From IMG/VR virus record IMGVR_UViG_3300004282_000005, positions 1-35,589 of that record: DNA of 35,589 nucleotides; one strand, written 5' to 3'. Below the pieces are notes generated by a model. That model made no database searches, had not been told where the DNA came from, and saw only the letters and a program-made list of their open reading frames with translations. Positions 8,202 through 17,222 of the stretch are shown here, one piece after another. Made by a program: the position numbers and the translations under genes. Within the stretch, counting starts at the first letter, position 1. Each line of letters begins with the position of its first letter. This DNA is from a virus.

Positions 8202-9398
8202 TTAAATGTGATAGGTCTTTTCTAGACCTTTAAGGAAATTAAGACTAGCTTTCTTTAGTGGCTCAGCACCCTTTTCGTGATCTTCAAAGTGTGTGTTATC
8301 CATCTCAGATACAGCCTCTTCAAATTGCTTAGTAGCATCTTTCTTTCCCTTTTCAGCAAGTTTTGTAAAATCCGTAAAGCCTTTTGTTATCTCGAATAAG
8401 TAATGTAACTTCATCTCGAACTCTACAGGATTCTCCATCCTAGCTGCGACTATTCTATTTACTGCACGCCCATTCTGATCATAGCCAACTGGCGTAGTCA
8501 TTGAAGCAAAGATATTGTTTTTAATCTTATCATTTAACTTCAGCCCAGGGATTATCTCGGCAGTTGTTTTTACCTTTTCCTGGAGAGCGACCAACTCTTT
8601 CTTTCTGTTCTCTTCATCAGCCTTACGTTGACTAGCTATTGTCTTTAGCTCATTAGCCTTTTCAGCTTCTATCATCGTCTTAAGTTCATCATATGAACTC
8701 TTGGCCTCATCTTCTAATTCACCTTTATCTTCATAATCATTAACAACTTTAGCTATCTTTGTTTCAGAAAACTTAGTTGTACGTTTAAGATAATCAGTGA
8801 CTAGTCTTTTTTGTAAAGTAACATCTTCTTCTATATTCTCAGGTGTCACCTTGGCAATCTCTGTCTCAGACCTATCTATCTGTAAGAGTTTCTCAAAAGG
8901 AACTCCTTCTTCATAGTTATTAATGAGATTCTTTATACGTTCTGGCAACGACTCTTTATAGCCATCAACAGCCCCAATTATCTCATTAACCATGGCTTCC
9001 TTCAGCGCATCCGCTGTACCATCAAAAGACTTTACATCTAAATTTGGAAGAACCCCCTCGTCCACAAGCAATTGAGCATACGGAGTCAATGGAGAAGAAG
9101 TTTTGCTTTTGCTTTTTTGAGGAGAATTTTCTATGTCAGACGAGGGTTCTTCCGGAGTATCTTTTTCTTCCACCTCTTCCTCTTCATCCTCTACTTCTTC
9201 TTGTTTATCAATATCTAAATCAATTAGATTCTTTTCTTGTTCAGCTATTGCTTTCTTTTCGGCAATCTCTTTTTCACTCGTTCTTTGTGGAATGATCTCT
9301 TCTGGATACATTCCATCGTTCGCTGTCTCTACCTCTATTGGCTGAGAACTAAGCAGTGAGTCTAAACTCACGTCAAATATACTACTTTTCTTCTCCAT
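8202..9398 (-). CDS. Scaffold-like acidic coiled-coil protein
   Basis: The protein has 398 residues and is strongly charged. Residues ~60-110 are an acidic low-complexity segment (QEEVEDEEEEVEEKDTPEEP). Residues ~215-300 are a long coiled coil rich in Glu, Lys and Ala. The C terminus is basic and helical (PLKKASLNFLKGLEKTYHI), typical of the capsid-binding end of scaffolds. It lies immediately upstream of the major capsid gene, 23 bases apart, and is first in the unit with its own strong promoter. No protease motif is visible. Scaffolding is inferred from these properties, which hold across many tailed phages. Confidence 0.75.
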   Translation of the reverse strand: MEKKSSIFDVSLDSLLSSQPIEVETANDGMYPEEIIPQRTSEKEIAEKKAIAEQEKNLIDLDIDKQEEVEDEEEEVEEKDTPEEPSSDIENSPQKSKSKTSSPLTPYAQLLVDEGVLPNLDVKSFDGTADALKEAMVNEIIGAVDGYKESLPERIKNLINNYEEGVPFEKLLQIDRSETEIAKVTPENIEEDVTLQKRLVTDYLKRTTKFSETKIAKVVNDYEDKGELEDEAKSSYDELKTMIEAEKANELKTIASQRKADEENRKKELVALQEKVKTTAEIIPGLKLNDKIKNNIFASMTTPVGYDQNGRAVNRIVAARMENPVEFEMKLHYLFEITKGFTDFTKLAEKGKKDATKQFEEAVSEMDNTHFEDHEKGAEPLKKASLNFLKGLEKTYHI

Positions 9399-9425
9399 TT
9401 TATTTTAAATCTCCATTTAATATCG

Positions 9426-9494
9426 CAAAGGTAATATTTATTATTATAACTTCCAAATATTTTGGCATATTTCTTTGCACGTTATAAGCTTAAG
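9426..9494 (-). promoter_or_regulatory. Promoter of the scaffold/capsid unit with upstream element
   Basis: Minus-strand TACCTTTG at 9433-9426 and TTTG at 9457-9454 are separated by 20 bases. CTTAAGCTTATAACG lies at 9494-9480, its near end 54 bases from the -7 box. The element runs almost to the stop of the exonuclease gene, so the whole 100-base gap between the two genes is promoter. Confidence 0.8.
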
Positions 9495-9498
9495 TTAA

Positions 9499-10425
9499 TT
9501 ATCTTCCTGGTATACTTACTAAAATATCCTTACTTTTAGGCAAACTTGTTTTTCTCTCTCTAGAGATAGATCCACAATCCAAACACTTGTGTAGTTTATA
9601 TTGAGCAGTCTGTGTATAATAATGTCCATCCTCCTCTATCATATTAGAACTACCACAATGAGGGCATACAGCTACGTCAGAATTACTCCATAAATTAAAG
9701 TTAGGATGTGTCTTTATAAACGGTCTCATCTTAAGATATACCTCTTCAAGAACAACAACGTCCTGTCTATTATATATCTCTAATTGTTTTAAAGCCTCAT
9801 CATCACCCTTCATACATCTAACCCACAATGCAAGTCCTGTATCCATCTTTCTCTCTAATCCTAGTGTCTGAGCTAGATAATCTAACCTATTACTAGAAAA
9901 ACCAAACTCTTTCTTAGCTACCTCTAATGTATCTACCTGTAGGTATGGTCTAGTCGGAGGTAACCCATTAACAAGAAACCTAGCTCTTATCTTTGGCATA
10001 TCAAACTTCTTACCGTTATGCGTACATATAACATCTGCTTGATTTATTAAAAACCATAATGTCTCCACTATACGCTTGTCATTTTCCTCTAGAACCTCAC
10101 TACCTTTTAAACCCTGAGACAAAACAACCAAGTCTCCTTGCCACCTAGCAGCCCATGATAGCATAAACCAATCAGAAATTATTGCTGGAATAGAAATATC
10201 TTGCTTCCATAATCTCCATACATATGCTTTTATTGGTGCTGTCTCTATATCTAAAAATAATACTTTAGGTTTTTTTATTTCTTTTATCTCTGATCGTCTG
10301 ACTATCTTTTTTGCTTCTGCTATATCCTCCTTACTACAATCAAACCACTTACTCAACTTTCCTTTTCCCATCTCAAGCAGATATCTCTTCTGCGACATCT
10401 TATTCACAACCTCTTCTCTCGTCAT
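9499..10425 (-). CDS. DEDDy-family 3'-5' exonuclease (DnaQ-like) with C-terminal zinc ribbon
   Basis: The protein has 308 residues. It is predicted to remove nucleotides from 3' ends with two metal ions. The three exonuclease motifs are in order: LFLDIET (Asp59, Glu61), CTHNGKKFDMPKIRARF (Asp near 142) and IYNRQDVVVLEEVY (Tyr218, Asp222), which makes it the Tyr variant. Residues ~1-45 resemble a small winged helix. Residues ~254-284 carry CPHCGSSN and HKCLDCGS, a four-Cys zinc ribbon probably used to bind DNA. It overlaps the portal stop by one base (TAATG) and shares its promoter. Replication-type nucleases are rarely placed between portal and scaffold, so a packaging or end-trimming role is possible; that part is inference. 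Confidence 0.88.
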   Translation of the reverse strand: MTREEVVNKMSQKRYLLEMGKGKLSKWFDCSKEDIAEAKKIVRRSEIKEIKKPKVLFLDIETAPIKAYVWRLWKQDISIPAIISDWFMLSWAARWQGDLVVLSQGLKGSEVLEENDKRIVETLWFLINQADVICTHNGKKFDMPKIRARFLVNGLPPTRPYLQVDTLEVAKKEFGFSSNRLDYLAQTLGLERKMDTGLALWVRCMKGDDEALKQLEIYNRQDVVVLEEVYLKMRPFIKTHPNFNLWSNSDVAVCPHCGSSNMIEEDGHYYTQTAQYKLHKCLDCGSISRERKTSLPKSKDILVSIPGR

Positions 10426-12761
10426 TACACCTTGGTTTTTGGTTTATTTTTCTCAACCTCTTTATTATGTCTAGTAGCTTCCTCTTCCTTTGCCATATTA
10501 ACACGCTTATTCTCAGCTATCTTCTCTTTTTCCAAAGCAATCTTATTCTCATGTTCTTGTATCTTTAACATAAGATCTTGCTCTCCACCTTTAGATTCAT
10601 TCTGAAGTACAGCTATCTGCCATTGCATATCAACCTCATACTTCTTCATCTCCCTATCTAATTCTTTTTGCTGAGCCTCATTCTGCATAATCTGATTCTG
10701 TAATGCGAGTTTCTTTTCCTCCATTGCATTAGCACTCTCAGCTTGCTGATCTTCAGCTTCTTCTAATATACGTGTCATTTCGGCAATACTCTCTGACTTA
10801 ATAGCATTAACCAACACGGAAGCAGAAGAACCATTCTGTACCATAGACTGAGCTAAGCTCTCTATAGTCTGACGTATCTTCATATCATCCTGTGTGGAAC
10901 TAACAAATATATCAAAATCTGTATATACAAGATCATCTCCATCAAAATCCAATAATACCCTAGACATATCATCTAGAACAAAATCAGCCTTGACATTCTT
11001 ACCCTTGTATATTTGCTTGGCTATATCGACACATGCCTGTAGAACTCTACGTTTAGTGTCTTCGTGAATAGTAAACCACCTCTCTGTGATATGTGACGAC
11101 TGTGTTACAGCTCTTTCTATACCACCTTTAGTTTCTCTATTCTCTATATTACCTTCTCTTTGCTTTGTAACCCCAGCAATAGTACCCAATTGTGTCTCTA
11201 TATACTGCAACATAGCAATATTCTGTTGTATAAAGTTGCCTATCTCAGGACTTATGGCCTTATTGGTAGTGTTAAAACTACCAGCTAATTTACCAGTTGC
11301 GGCTCCTTTCTTACCCTCATTCCATGGGTCTATAACCATATAACCCAACACATGCATGTAATACATCCACTTATCAAGTTCCCAATCATCTGGTATCTTA
11401 GATGTATCTATCTCTATTATAGGGCCACCAAACCTAGCACATAATAGCTCAAGCCTTCGCATGTACACATTATATGCAAATTGGAATGGTTTCATTCTAC
11501 TCATCATGGATATACCACAATCAGTACCTATAAAGCCAAGATCGCACTTAGACTTATTATTAATATATCTACGTTGATATTTACGTGGACCATACTTAAC
11601 ATATATCCTACCAGCAAGTTTAACACCTTCATATGCTTCATTAATCCATTTCCATTTAATAGTCTCTCCATTCTCAGGATTAACCTTATAATTCTCAGAA
11701 ACCCATTTTACTTGTTCATCACCAAACTCATCAAAATAGGTTAACTTACCTACTTTTCTCCTACCTCTCCAACGCGTACGAACGGTACGAACATTACCCT
11801 TATCATCAAATGGGCCAACATATCCATAGTTAGACATCTCATTGTCAACCTCAAGTAACCTAGGATCATCATCAGATAGATTGACAGGAAAGTAAAGTCT
11901 AGGATTGACATAGTTATAATTAAGAACACCCTCGTCCCTTTTTACGGCTATACCCCCCTCTAAGTACTTAATATCTTCATCACTAAGATAATCATAGAAC
12001 TCATCTATCAACTTACCAACAGGCTGATAATGTATCTGTATGATAATATCAGCGTCCTCTATTTTAAAGTCATTTGTATAACCTAGCGTATGTATCTGTC
12101 TTGGATCGCACTTCTCAACAACAACCTCACTGTTTACCTCATCAACTCTATAGATCTCTCTACTGGTGACAAGGTGATCTATCATCCCATCATTGAACTT
12201 TTTCTTTAATACTTGCTCCCTATAAATATAACTAAGCAATCTAGAAGCTGTCAACTCATGTGAGTCTTTCCAGTTATATTTAAGATACTTACCAAGTTTA
12301 GCTATCTTTTTCTTGGCTTCTTCTTCACTATAATTAGGATTAACTAACTCCTGCTCTACAAGTTGCATTATCATCTCCTGTTGCTGATCTTGTTTAGCTG
12401 ATACAGCAGACTCATTAGTACTACGTATCATCCAAGAGTCCTTCCTCATAAACTCCTCTCCAACCAATAAGTCTATCTTGGGAGCACAGATAGGATAATT
12501 CCTTGTCTCTGATGGAAATGTTATACCATCAAGATCCATCGGATTAAACATCTTCTCTAGATCGTCAGGTACAGCAATGCCTTTGTATACATTAAGATTA
12601 GACTCTATATCTATCTGTTTGGTTCTACTAAGACCACTTCTGTAATATAACATTGTCTCACAAGCATCTATACACTTCTTGTAAAATAGGTCACCCTTTT
12701 CTTTTGTTGCGATCTTTTGCTGAGGAAAAAATATTTGATTATATGCGCCAATTATATCCAT
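10425..12761 (-). CDS. Portal protein
   Basis: The protein has 778 residues and forms the dodecameric channel at the capsid vertex in the family. The first 130 residues contain NYPICAPKIDLLVGEEFMRK, the typical early portal segment. Residues ~390-470 have RMKPFQFAYNVYMRRLELL and GGPIIEIDTSKIPDDWEL. Residues ~520-610 form the long helical stem and crown region with NIAMLQYIETQLGTIAGVTK. The final ~110 residues are a Glu/Lys/Gln coiled coil (LALQNQIMQNEAQQKELDRE). It lies directly downstream of TerL, with its own promoter in the 100-base gap, and is followed by the exonuclease. Length and C-terminal coiled coil fit crAss-like portals. Confidence 0.88.
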   Translation of the reverse strand: MDIIGAYNQIFFPQQKIATKEKGDLFYKKCIDACETMLYYRSGLSRTKQIDIESNLNVYKGIAVPDDLEKMFNPMDLDGITFPSETRNYPICAPKIDLLVGEEFMRKDSWMIRSTNESAVSAKQDQQQEMIMQLVEQELVNPNYSEEEAKKKIAKLGKYLKYNWKDSHELTASRLLSYIYREQVLKKKFNDGMIDHLVTSREIYRVDEVNSEVVVEKCDPRQIHTLGYTNDFKIEDADIIIQIHYQPVGKLIDEFYDYLSDEDIKYLEGGIAVKRDEGVLNYNYVNPRLYFPVNLSDDDPRLLEVDNEMSNYGYVGPFDDKGNVRTVRTRWRGRRKVGKLTYFDEFGDEQVKWVSENYKVNPENGETIKWKWINEAYEGVKLAGRIYVKYGPRKYQRRYINNKSKCDLGFIGTDCGISMMSRMKPFQFAYNVYMRRLELLCARFGGPIIEIDTSKIPDDWELDKWMYYMHVLGYMVIDPWNEGKKGAATGKLAGSFNTTNKAISPEIGNFIQQNIAMLQYIETQLGTIAGVTKQREGNIENRETKGGIERAVTQSSHITERWFTIHEDTKRRVLQACVDIAKQIYKGKNVKADFVLDDMSRVLLDFDGDDLVYTDFDIFVSSTQDDMKIRQTIESLAQSMVQNGSSASVLVNAIKSESIAEMTRILEEAEDQQAESANAMEEKKLALQNQIMQNEAQQKELDREMKKYEVDMQWQIAVLQNESKGGEQDLMLKIQEHENKIALEKEKIAENKRVNMAKEEEATRHNKEVEKNKPKTKV

Positions 12762-12776
12762 AATGAAAATTTTCTA

Positions 12777-12845
12777 CAAAAGTAATCAATATAAGTATGA
12801 TAACAAAATAATCAACAAAATATTTTTAACCGTTATAGTCTTAAC
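12777..12845 (-). promoter_or_regulatory. Promoter of the portal/exonuclease unit with upstream element
   Basis: Minus-strand TACTTTTG at 12784-12777 and TTTG at 12807-12804 are separated by 19 bases. GTTAAGACTATAACG at 12845-12831 lies 54 bases from the -7 box. The start site falls only a few bases before the portal ATG at 12761, so the leader is very short. Confidence 0.75.
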
Positions 12846-12862
12846 CACTATCATAGCTAATA

Positions 12863-15067
12863 TTATTTTTTAAAACTCATGGAACTTTGGAAAGGAGTTA
12901 GCTTTTTAGTCTTGTAAGCCTTGTCCCAAAATGAACTCTGTGTTACCACCTGTATCTTCTTGTTAAAAGCATTCTTAGATAGGTTTATCTTATCCTCTCG
13001 AAGTATCATTAATAATATCATTGAAGACACCCTATCCACGTTTATCTCACTATTATAGGCTAACATCTCCTGTAAAAGAGCTGGAGACCTAATAGTACTT
13101 AAATTTCTTATATAATTAGAATCATCTTCTATATCCATATTACCCTGATCGTAAGATTTACAGTTAATATAATTAAGCAACAACTCTAACCCCCAGTTAA
13201 TAATAGGAGTAGTACAGTTAGTACCCTTAGTTTGATTACCAATAGCTCCAGCATTCTTAACTAACCCCTTCTCTGTCAATATCTCAGGCTGATCACACAA
13301 TAGATGCAATGATGTATGTCTTTTCATGTGAGGATAGAACCCCTTGAGGTTCCTCTCATAGTTACATATAGCATTGTAAAATATCAAACAACGTCTCCAT
13401 TGCTCATAGAAATCCTCTGCAAGCTTAGTCCTACCAGTATATTCACACACAATCCTATCTGTCCACGCGTCTAATATAAAACCCGATAATAGTGAATGAT
13501 CAACGTCATCACCACCATCATTATCTACAGGGTCAAGAGATGCAAGATACCTACCATAAGGGGGTTTCATTGTCGCATCAATCTTGGGTAACTCCCATAT
13601 CTCTATAGCTGTATCAAGAACATCACCTCTCCTATGAGGAAACTCTCTTAACACAGGCTTTTCTGACACATTCCAATCAACCTTACCATCTTTAATATAA
13701 AACTCAACCTTCCAACTAGCGTCTAACACCCTCTTATCGTTCTCTATAGAAGCTAAATGTTCCCTTAGATCATCTATGGGAAAGAAATTACCCTCTACTG
13801 TAAGAAATATATCTGATGGTTTGAGAGGTTTGTTGATAATCTCAGCCATATATCGCCTTCTATTACCAGATTTCTTAGCCTTATCTATCTCCTCATCTAT
13901 ATATATCCTAGCATTAGTCTCGTCAGTAATCCTATTCTCCCCCTTCTTAAACTTATTAATTGTATGAGTACCAGGAATAAAATAACCTATCTTTCCTTTA
14001 TTCTCCCATATATCATCAAAAGACAGACAGTTAAATTCCTCAGGATTGTAAAATATCTCCTTTGTATAAGTAACAGCTCCGTGTGTACTAAGACCACCAG
14101 TGCCAAGCCCATATATAACTAAATTCTTATAGTCAGATGATGCTTGTGTTGACTCCAACGCACCCCAGACTTCAATAATATTATTGAGGAAGCCAACTTC
14201 CTCAAGGAAGGCCCTATTGGGCCTAGTACCGTTAGCAGCCAAAGGATCATCCATAAATGTCCTATGGTTTATAACTGATCCAACTGCAGAAGTCAATGTC
14301 TTACCAGAAGCTAATGAACCAGTAAAACTAGTGAATAAAGGAGATGGATATATCTCTCCATTAATAATCTGCCTATCAGGTAGATGCTCTATTGCTATCT
14401 TTACCTTCTTTAACAAGTCATCACTATACTTACTCTCTACAGCACCAACAACAGTGTCTGATGTCAGTGGGGTTCCATCCTTCTTACTTTCTAGATATAG
14501 ATCGTAATTATATGCACCATCAAATAGGAAGTTATGTAATATAAGGGCACTAGCCCAATATGACTTACCACCACCCCTAGCCTCTAGATCTATTACGTTC
14601 TTAGCCTGATTCATATACAATGGCCTACCCATGTCTCCATTATGTATCCTTCTAAGATAATCTCTTGCTGGAATATATGATTTTGTTGCTAACTGATCTT
14701 CAGTTATCCATCCAAACTTCAAAGCTTTCTCTTTCTCTGGGCCAAACCTTCTATCACACGTATATAACGGATCATTACTAAACCCAGAGAAACCCAGTGC
14801 CTCCTCATATATATAGCCTCTTTCCCATTCTATATCCCTAAGCCATGGCTTACCTATACGCCTAGAACCAGAACCTTCCTCCTCAAACCTTATAGTGTGG
14901 AAGTTACAATAATAATATAATGGCCCTGGCATCCATTTACCACCTGACCAATATCCTTCTATACACGCAGTCTTCTGTCTTCTCCAGAAGGCACTCCTAT
15001 CGTAATGCTGTGATATAGCATGGAACTTAGATATCTCTGATAATAAAAAGTTATTATTATTTATCAT
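12863..15067 (-). CDS. terL: Terminase large subunit (packaging ATPase and nuclease)
   Basis: The protein has 734 residues from the ATG at 15067. A TTG three codons upstream is less likely, because the ATG overlaps the previous stop as ATGA. It powers DNA translocation into the head through the portal and cuts the concatemer. The ATPase half shows the Walker A sequence LEARGGGKS (~161-169), a Walker B-like RAFLEEVGF (~285-293) and the coupling motif VIYGLGTGG (~317-325). The nuclease half has an RNase H-like first strand YLASLDPVDNDGGDD (Asp near 512) and late acidic residues (SEINVDRVSS). Length fits crAss-like and other large-phage TerL. It ends a unit that starts at the promoter 17438-17469. 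Confidence 0.95.
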   Translation of the reverse strand: MINNNNFLLSEISKFHAISQHYDRSAFWRRQKTACIEGYWSGGKWMPGPLYYYCNFHTIRFEEEGSGSRRIGKPWLRDIEWERGYIYEEALGFSGFSNDPLYTCDRRFGPEKEKALKFGWITEDQLATKSYIPARDYLRRIHNGDMGRPLYMNQAKNVIDLEARGGGKSYWASALILHNFLFDGAYNYDLYLESKKDGTPLTSDTVVGAVESKYSDDLLKKVKIAIEHLPDRQIINGEIYPSPLFTSFTGSLASGKTLTSAVGSVINHRTFMDDPLAANGTRPNRAFLEEVGFLNNIIEVWGALESTQASSDYKNLVIYGLGTGGLSTHGAVTYTKEIFYNPEEFNCLSFDDIWENKGKIGYFIPGTHTINKFKKGENRITDETNARIYIDEEIDKAKKSGNRRRYMAEIINKPLKPSDIFLTVEGNFFPIDDLREHLASIENDKRVLDASWKVEFYIKDGKVDWNVSEKPVLREFPHRRGDVLDTAIEIWELPKIDATMKPPYGRYLASLDPVDNDGGDDVDHSLLSGFILDAWTDRIVCEYTGRTKLAEDFYEQWRRCLIFYNAICNYERNLKGFYPHMKRHTSLHLLCDQPEILTEKGLVKNAGAIGNQTKGTNCTTPIINWGLELLLNYINCKSYDQGNMDIEDDSNYIRNLSTIRSPALLQEMLAYNSEINVDRVSSMILLMILREDKINLSKNAFNKKIQVVTQSSFWDKAYKTKKLTPFQSSMSFKK

Positions 15068-15282
15068 TGCTCCCAAAATATATTAATATAGAAACGAGAG
15101 GTATTAGTTATAAAGTCTTCAAAGAGCTTCTTAACAGCATAATCGTAATCACCATCTATCCTTCTTTTAATGAAGAAGTTACCTATTGTCATCTTTACAT
15201 ATTCACCATCATCATCAAACTTTATACTCTTATAATCTAACCCAACAGACTTTATAAAACTACTAACCTTATCTTTATCCAT
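15064..15282 (-). CDS. Small hypothetical protein upstream of TerL
   Basis: The protein has 72 residues from the ATG at 15282, two bases past the previous stop. A start at 15303 would add seven residues and overlap the upstream gene by 20 bases. It contains VSSFIKSVGLDYKSIKFDDD and a positively charged middle (NFFIKRRIDGDYDY). It is coupled to TerL by an ATGA overlap. It has no recognised family. Its fixed place before TerL suggests a packaging accessory, which is inference. Confidence 0.65.
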   Translation of the reverse strand: MDKDKVSSFIKSVGLDYKSIKFDDDGEYVKMTIGNFFIKRRIDGDYDYAVKKLFEDFITNTSRFYINIFWEQ

Positions 15283-15283
15283 A

Positions 15284-15865
15284 TTATATCTCGTTTGAAT
15301 CATTTAGTGATTTAATCTTATTACCTTTACCACGCTTAATCTCATCATCCTCTATCTCTTTCTTTATCTTATAAAAGTCAGAATACATCTTAGGCGTAGT
15401 AGAGAAGGCCTTGTCTAACTGTTCAGCAGTACCCTTGACAACAATAAACTGACTAGTCCTACTCTTCACATTATCTCCACCCTCATCAGTCATATACTTA
15501 TCAAAATAATATTCCTGTTGTTTAAGGTACTTATCCCTCTTGGCCATAAGTTCTTCCCATGCTAACAAAGATCGTTCAGCCTGTGTCATATAAGACTCCT
15601 TAAAAGCCATTATTATAGGCTCATAGTTATCCCAGTTGATAGAAGCATCCATAGCTATATCCTTAGCGGCTAACTCCCACCTATTAGGAAGATTATACAT
15701 TGGTGACTCCTTACGTAGACAGAAGGCTATAGCCCACATGATATTAGAACTCTTCTCGTGGTTCTTACTTTTGTCCCCTCTAAAGAATGAATCGAAAACT
15801 TCCAATATTCTAAACTCAGGAAGTACGTCCCAGAAGTTGTTCCCTTTAAAATACTTACCTATCAT
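15284..15865 (-). CDS. Possible small terminase or packaging accessory (193 aa)
   Basis: The protein has 193 residues and is highly charged and helical, with an N-terminal domain (NNFWDVLPEFRILEVFDSFF) and a central pair of long helices (AERSLLAWEELMAKRDKYLK). The C terminus is basic (KRGKGNKIKSL). Proteins of this size and charge lie just before TerL in crAss-like and related Bacteroidota phages, and the size and position fit a small terminase subunit. No clear helix-turn-helix is visible, so the call is by position. It overlaps the preceding 55-residue gene by ATGA. Confidence 0.65.
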   Translation of the reverse strand: MIGKYFKGNNFWDVLPEFRILEVFDSFFRGDKSKNHEKSSNIMWAIAFCLRKESPMYNLPNRWELAAKDIAMDASINWDNYEPIIMAFKESYMTQAERSLLAWEELMAKRDKYLKQQEYYFDKYMTDEGGDNVKSRTSQFIVVKGTAEQLDKAFSTTPKMYSDFYKIKKEIEDDEIKRGKGNKIKSLNDSNEI

Positions 15866-16029
15866 ATTACTCTAACCTTACTAACGTTATCATCACATGG
15901 GGTATATATTATGGTCCTTCTAAAAGGATACCATATACCTTCATGCGCTATCAGCTCATACTCAGTCTTTAGGATTATATCCCATAGCTCATTATTCGCT
16001 AACCTCAATATCTTTATTTTTTTTGGCAT
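15862..16029 (-). CDS. Small hypothetical protein (55 aa)
   Basis: This 55-residue gene fills an apparent gap. It starts at an ATG at 16029 inside the end of the previous gene (38-base overlap) and its TGA overlaps the next ATG as ATGA. The protein runs from MPKKIKILRLANNELWDIIL to DDNVSKVRVI and is basic at the start and rich in aromatic residues in the middle (EGIWYPFRRTIIY). The tight coupling on the downstream side and the lack of other coding sense in this stretch support it. No family is recognised. Confidence 0.7.
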   Translation of the reverse strand: MPKKIKILRLANNELWDIILKTEYELIAHEGIWYPFRRTIIYTPCDDNVSKVRVI

Positions 16030-16267
16030 CTGTTATCTCCACTAATTTATTAATATGTTTCTCATTGGCTATGAAAGACCCTAGATATTTTACAAGGATA
16101 TTCTCGTATGTACCAAAATCTCTCCTATTGCCAATGCTCATCTTATTCGCAATAAACTCAAACTCATGGAAGTACACATCTTCAATAAGATCATAATCAT
16201 ATCCTTCATTATTGGCTATCTTACGTAGCATGTCTTTAATTTCTTTCGGGACAGTTCTTATATACAT
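15992..16267 (-). CDS. Conserved phage hypothetical protein (91 aa)
   Basis: The protein has 91 residues, mostly helical, with YENILVKYLGSFIANEKHI at ~56-74, a phrase typical of a small conserved family in Bacteroidota phages (from memory). Its ATG overlaps the stop of the preceding gene by 32 bases in another frame and its own end overlaps the 55-residue gene. It belongs to the unit of small genes that leads into TerL. No function is assigned. Confidence 0.65.
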   Translation of the reverse strand: MYIRTVPKEIKDMLRKIANNEGYDYDLIEDVYFHEFEFIANKMSIGNRRDFGTYENILVKYLGSFIANEKHINKLVEITDAKKNKDIEVSE

Positions 16268-16445
16268 TTCTAACGTAATTATAGATTTCTTCTATATCAA
16301 ATATAATATCCTCTATATTACCACCTCCATCTAATATCTGCAAAACGACTCTTTTATTATCAATATCAGGAGGAAGCTCAAATTGCTTTAAGGTGTCATC
16401 TAGTTCATCAGAATAACTCTCCTCATCATAATCATTCATCTTCAT
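16236..16445 (-). CDS. Small acidic hypothetical protein (69 aa)
   Basis: The protein has 69 residues and is strongly acidic (MKMNDYDEESYSDELDDTL), with a short helical tail (EEIYNYVRNVYKNC). An alternative ATG at 16439 would remove two residues. It overlaps both neighbours by 14 and 32 bases, which is usual in this operon. Not recognised. Confidence 0.55.
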   Translation of the reverse strand: MKMNDYDEESYSDELDDTLKQFELPPDIDNKRVVLQILDGGGNIEDIIFDIEEIYNYVRNVYKNCPERN

Positions 16446-16806
16446 TTATGTCAAAGTTAAAATTTACATAATATTTCTTATCAACTATTATTTGCAAAAA
16501 CTTCTGCAACCTACCTTCTTTGTCTATAAGCCCAGCCTTTCTTATAAGAGAAATATTGTTATTGAAGATATCCTTGTTCATATCTATATCTTCTTGCATC
16601 TTTCTCTTTGTGGCTGTATCGTTTATCACTCTCCATCTAATATCTTCCTGTACATCTCTATATTTATAGTTATAATACATTAATATAGCAAGTACGTCAA
16701 GCTCTCTGTTACGCAGTGTATCAAGTGGTGGTATACTCCTTATAACCTCCACTATCTGCCTATACACTCGTCTTTGTGTTGTCTTAATCGCTAACTTCAT
16801 CTCCAT
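16432..16806 (-). CDS. Winged-helix-like small protein
   Basis: The protein has 124 residues. The pattern LRNRELDVLAILMYYNYKYR (~36-55), then MQEDIDMNKDIFNNNISLIR and KAGLIDKEGRLQKFLQ (~78-110), reads as a helix-turn-helix recognition pair followed by a wing: helix, short turn, helix, then a Gly-rich turn and beta strands. Proteins of this pattern recur near the packaging genes of Bacteroidota phages. It may bind DNA as part of packaging-site recognition or as a late regulator; the sequence does not decide. It overlaps the preceding gene by 23 bases. Confidence 0.65.
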   Translation of the reverse strand: MEMKLAIKTTQRRVYRQIVEVIRSIPPLDTLRNRELDVLAILMYYNYKYRDVQEDIRWRVINDTATKRKMQEDIDMNKDIFNNNISLIRKAGLIDKEGRLQKFLQIIVDKKYYVNFNFDINEDE

Positions 16807-16990
16807 TGATCTTTTCAGTAAACTCCTTTATAAACGCCCTCTCATCTGACGTAAACATATTCTTAAGACCTATCCTAGAGGCCTCTTTCTTACACTTCCC
16901 CATTATGTTGTAGAATAAAGAAATAGCATCATCACCGTTATTAGTTATCTTAAACGTAATGCTATCCTCACTAAACATGTCTATTTGCAT
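16784..16990 (-). CDS. Small hypothetical protein (68 aa)
   Basis: The protein has 68 residues: a beta-like start (SEDSITFKITNNGDDAISLF) and a basic helix (KCKKEASRIGLKNMF). It overlaps the previous gene by 10 bases and the next by 23. It is part of the small-gene operon between the promoter at 17438 and TerL. No family recognised. Confidence 0.6.
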   Translation of the reverse strand: MQIDMFSEDSITFKITNNGDDAISLFYNIMGKCKKEASRIGLKNMFTSDERAFIKEFTEKINGDEVSD

Positions 16991-17211
16991 AGTTTCCAGA
17001 ATAAACCCAACTGCACGTCAGTAAGATTTTCAACTGTATTCTCCTCTAATGTCAAGTCCAATGGAGATTCCCTTTCCAACTCAAAATCCTGAATCTTCTC
17101 ACTCCACGATAGGATATCCCCATCAGACGTAACATACATCTCCCCATTAACAAACGAATTCGCTTCCCTTAAAGGGACACTCCCAAACTCATATACCTTA
17201 TATTTCTCCAT
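16981..17211 (-). CDS. Small hypothetical protein (76 aa)
   Basis: The protein has 76 residues, acidic, with GSVPLREANSFVNGEMYVTS and a Leu/Glu-rich C terminus (LTLEENTVENLTDVQLG). The gene starts 11 bases after the previous stop and ends with TAG. No signal peptide, membrane segment or known motif is visible. Confidence 0.6.
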   Translation of the reverse strand: MEKYKVYEFGSVPLREANSFVNGEMYVTSDGDILSWSEKIQDFELERESPLDLTLEENTVENLTDVQLGLFWKLCK

Positions 17212-17222
17212 ATTATATATTA

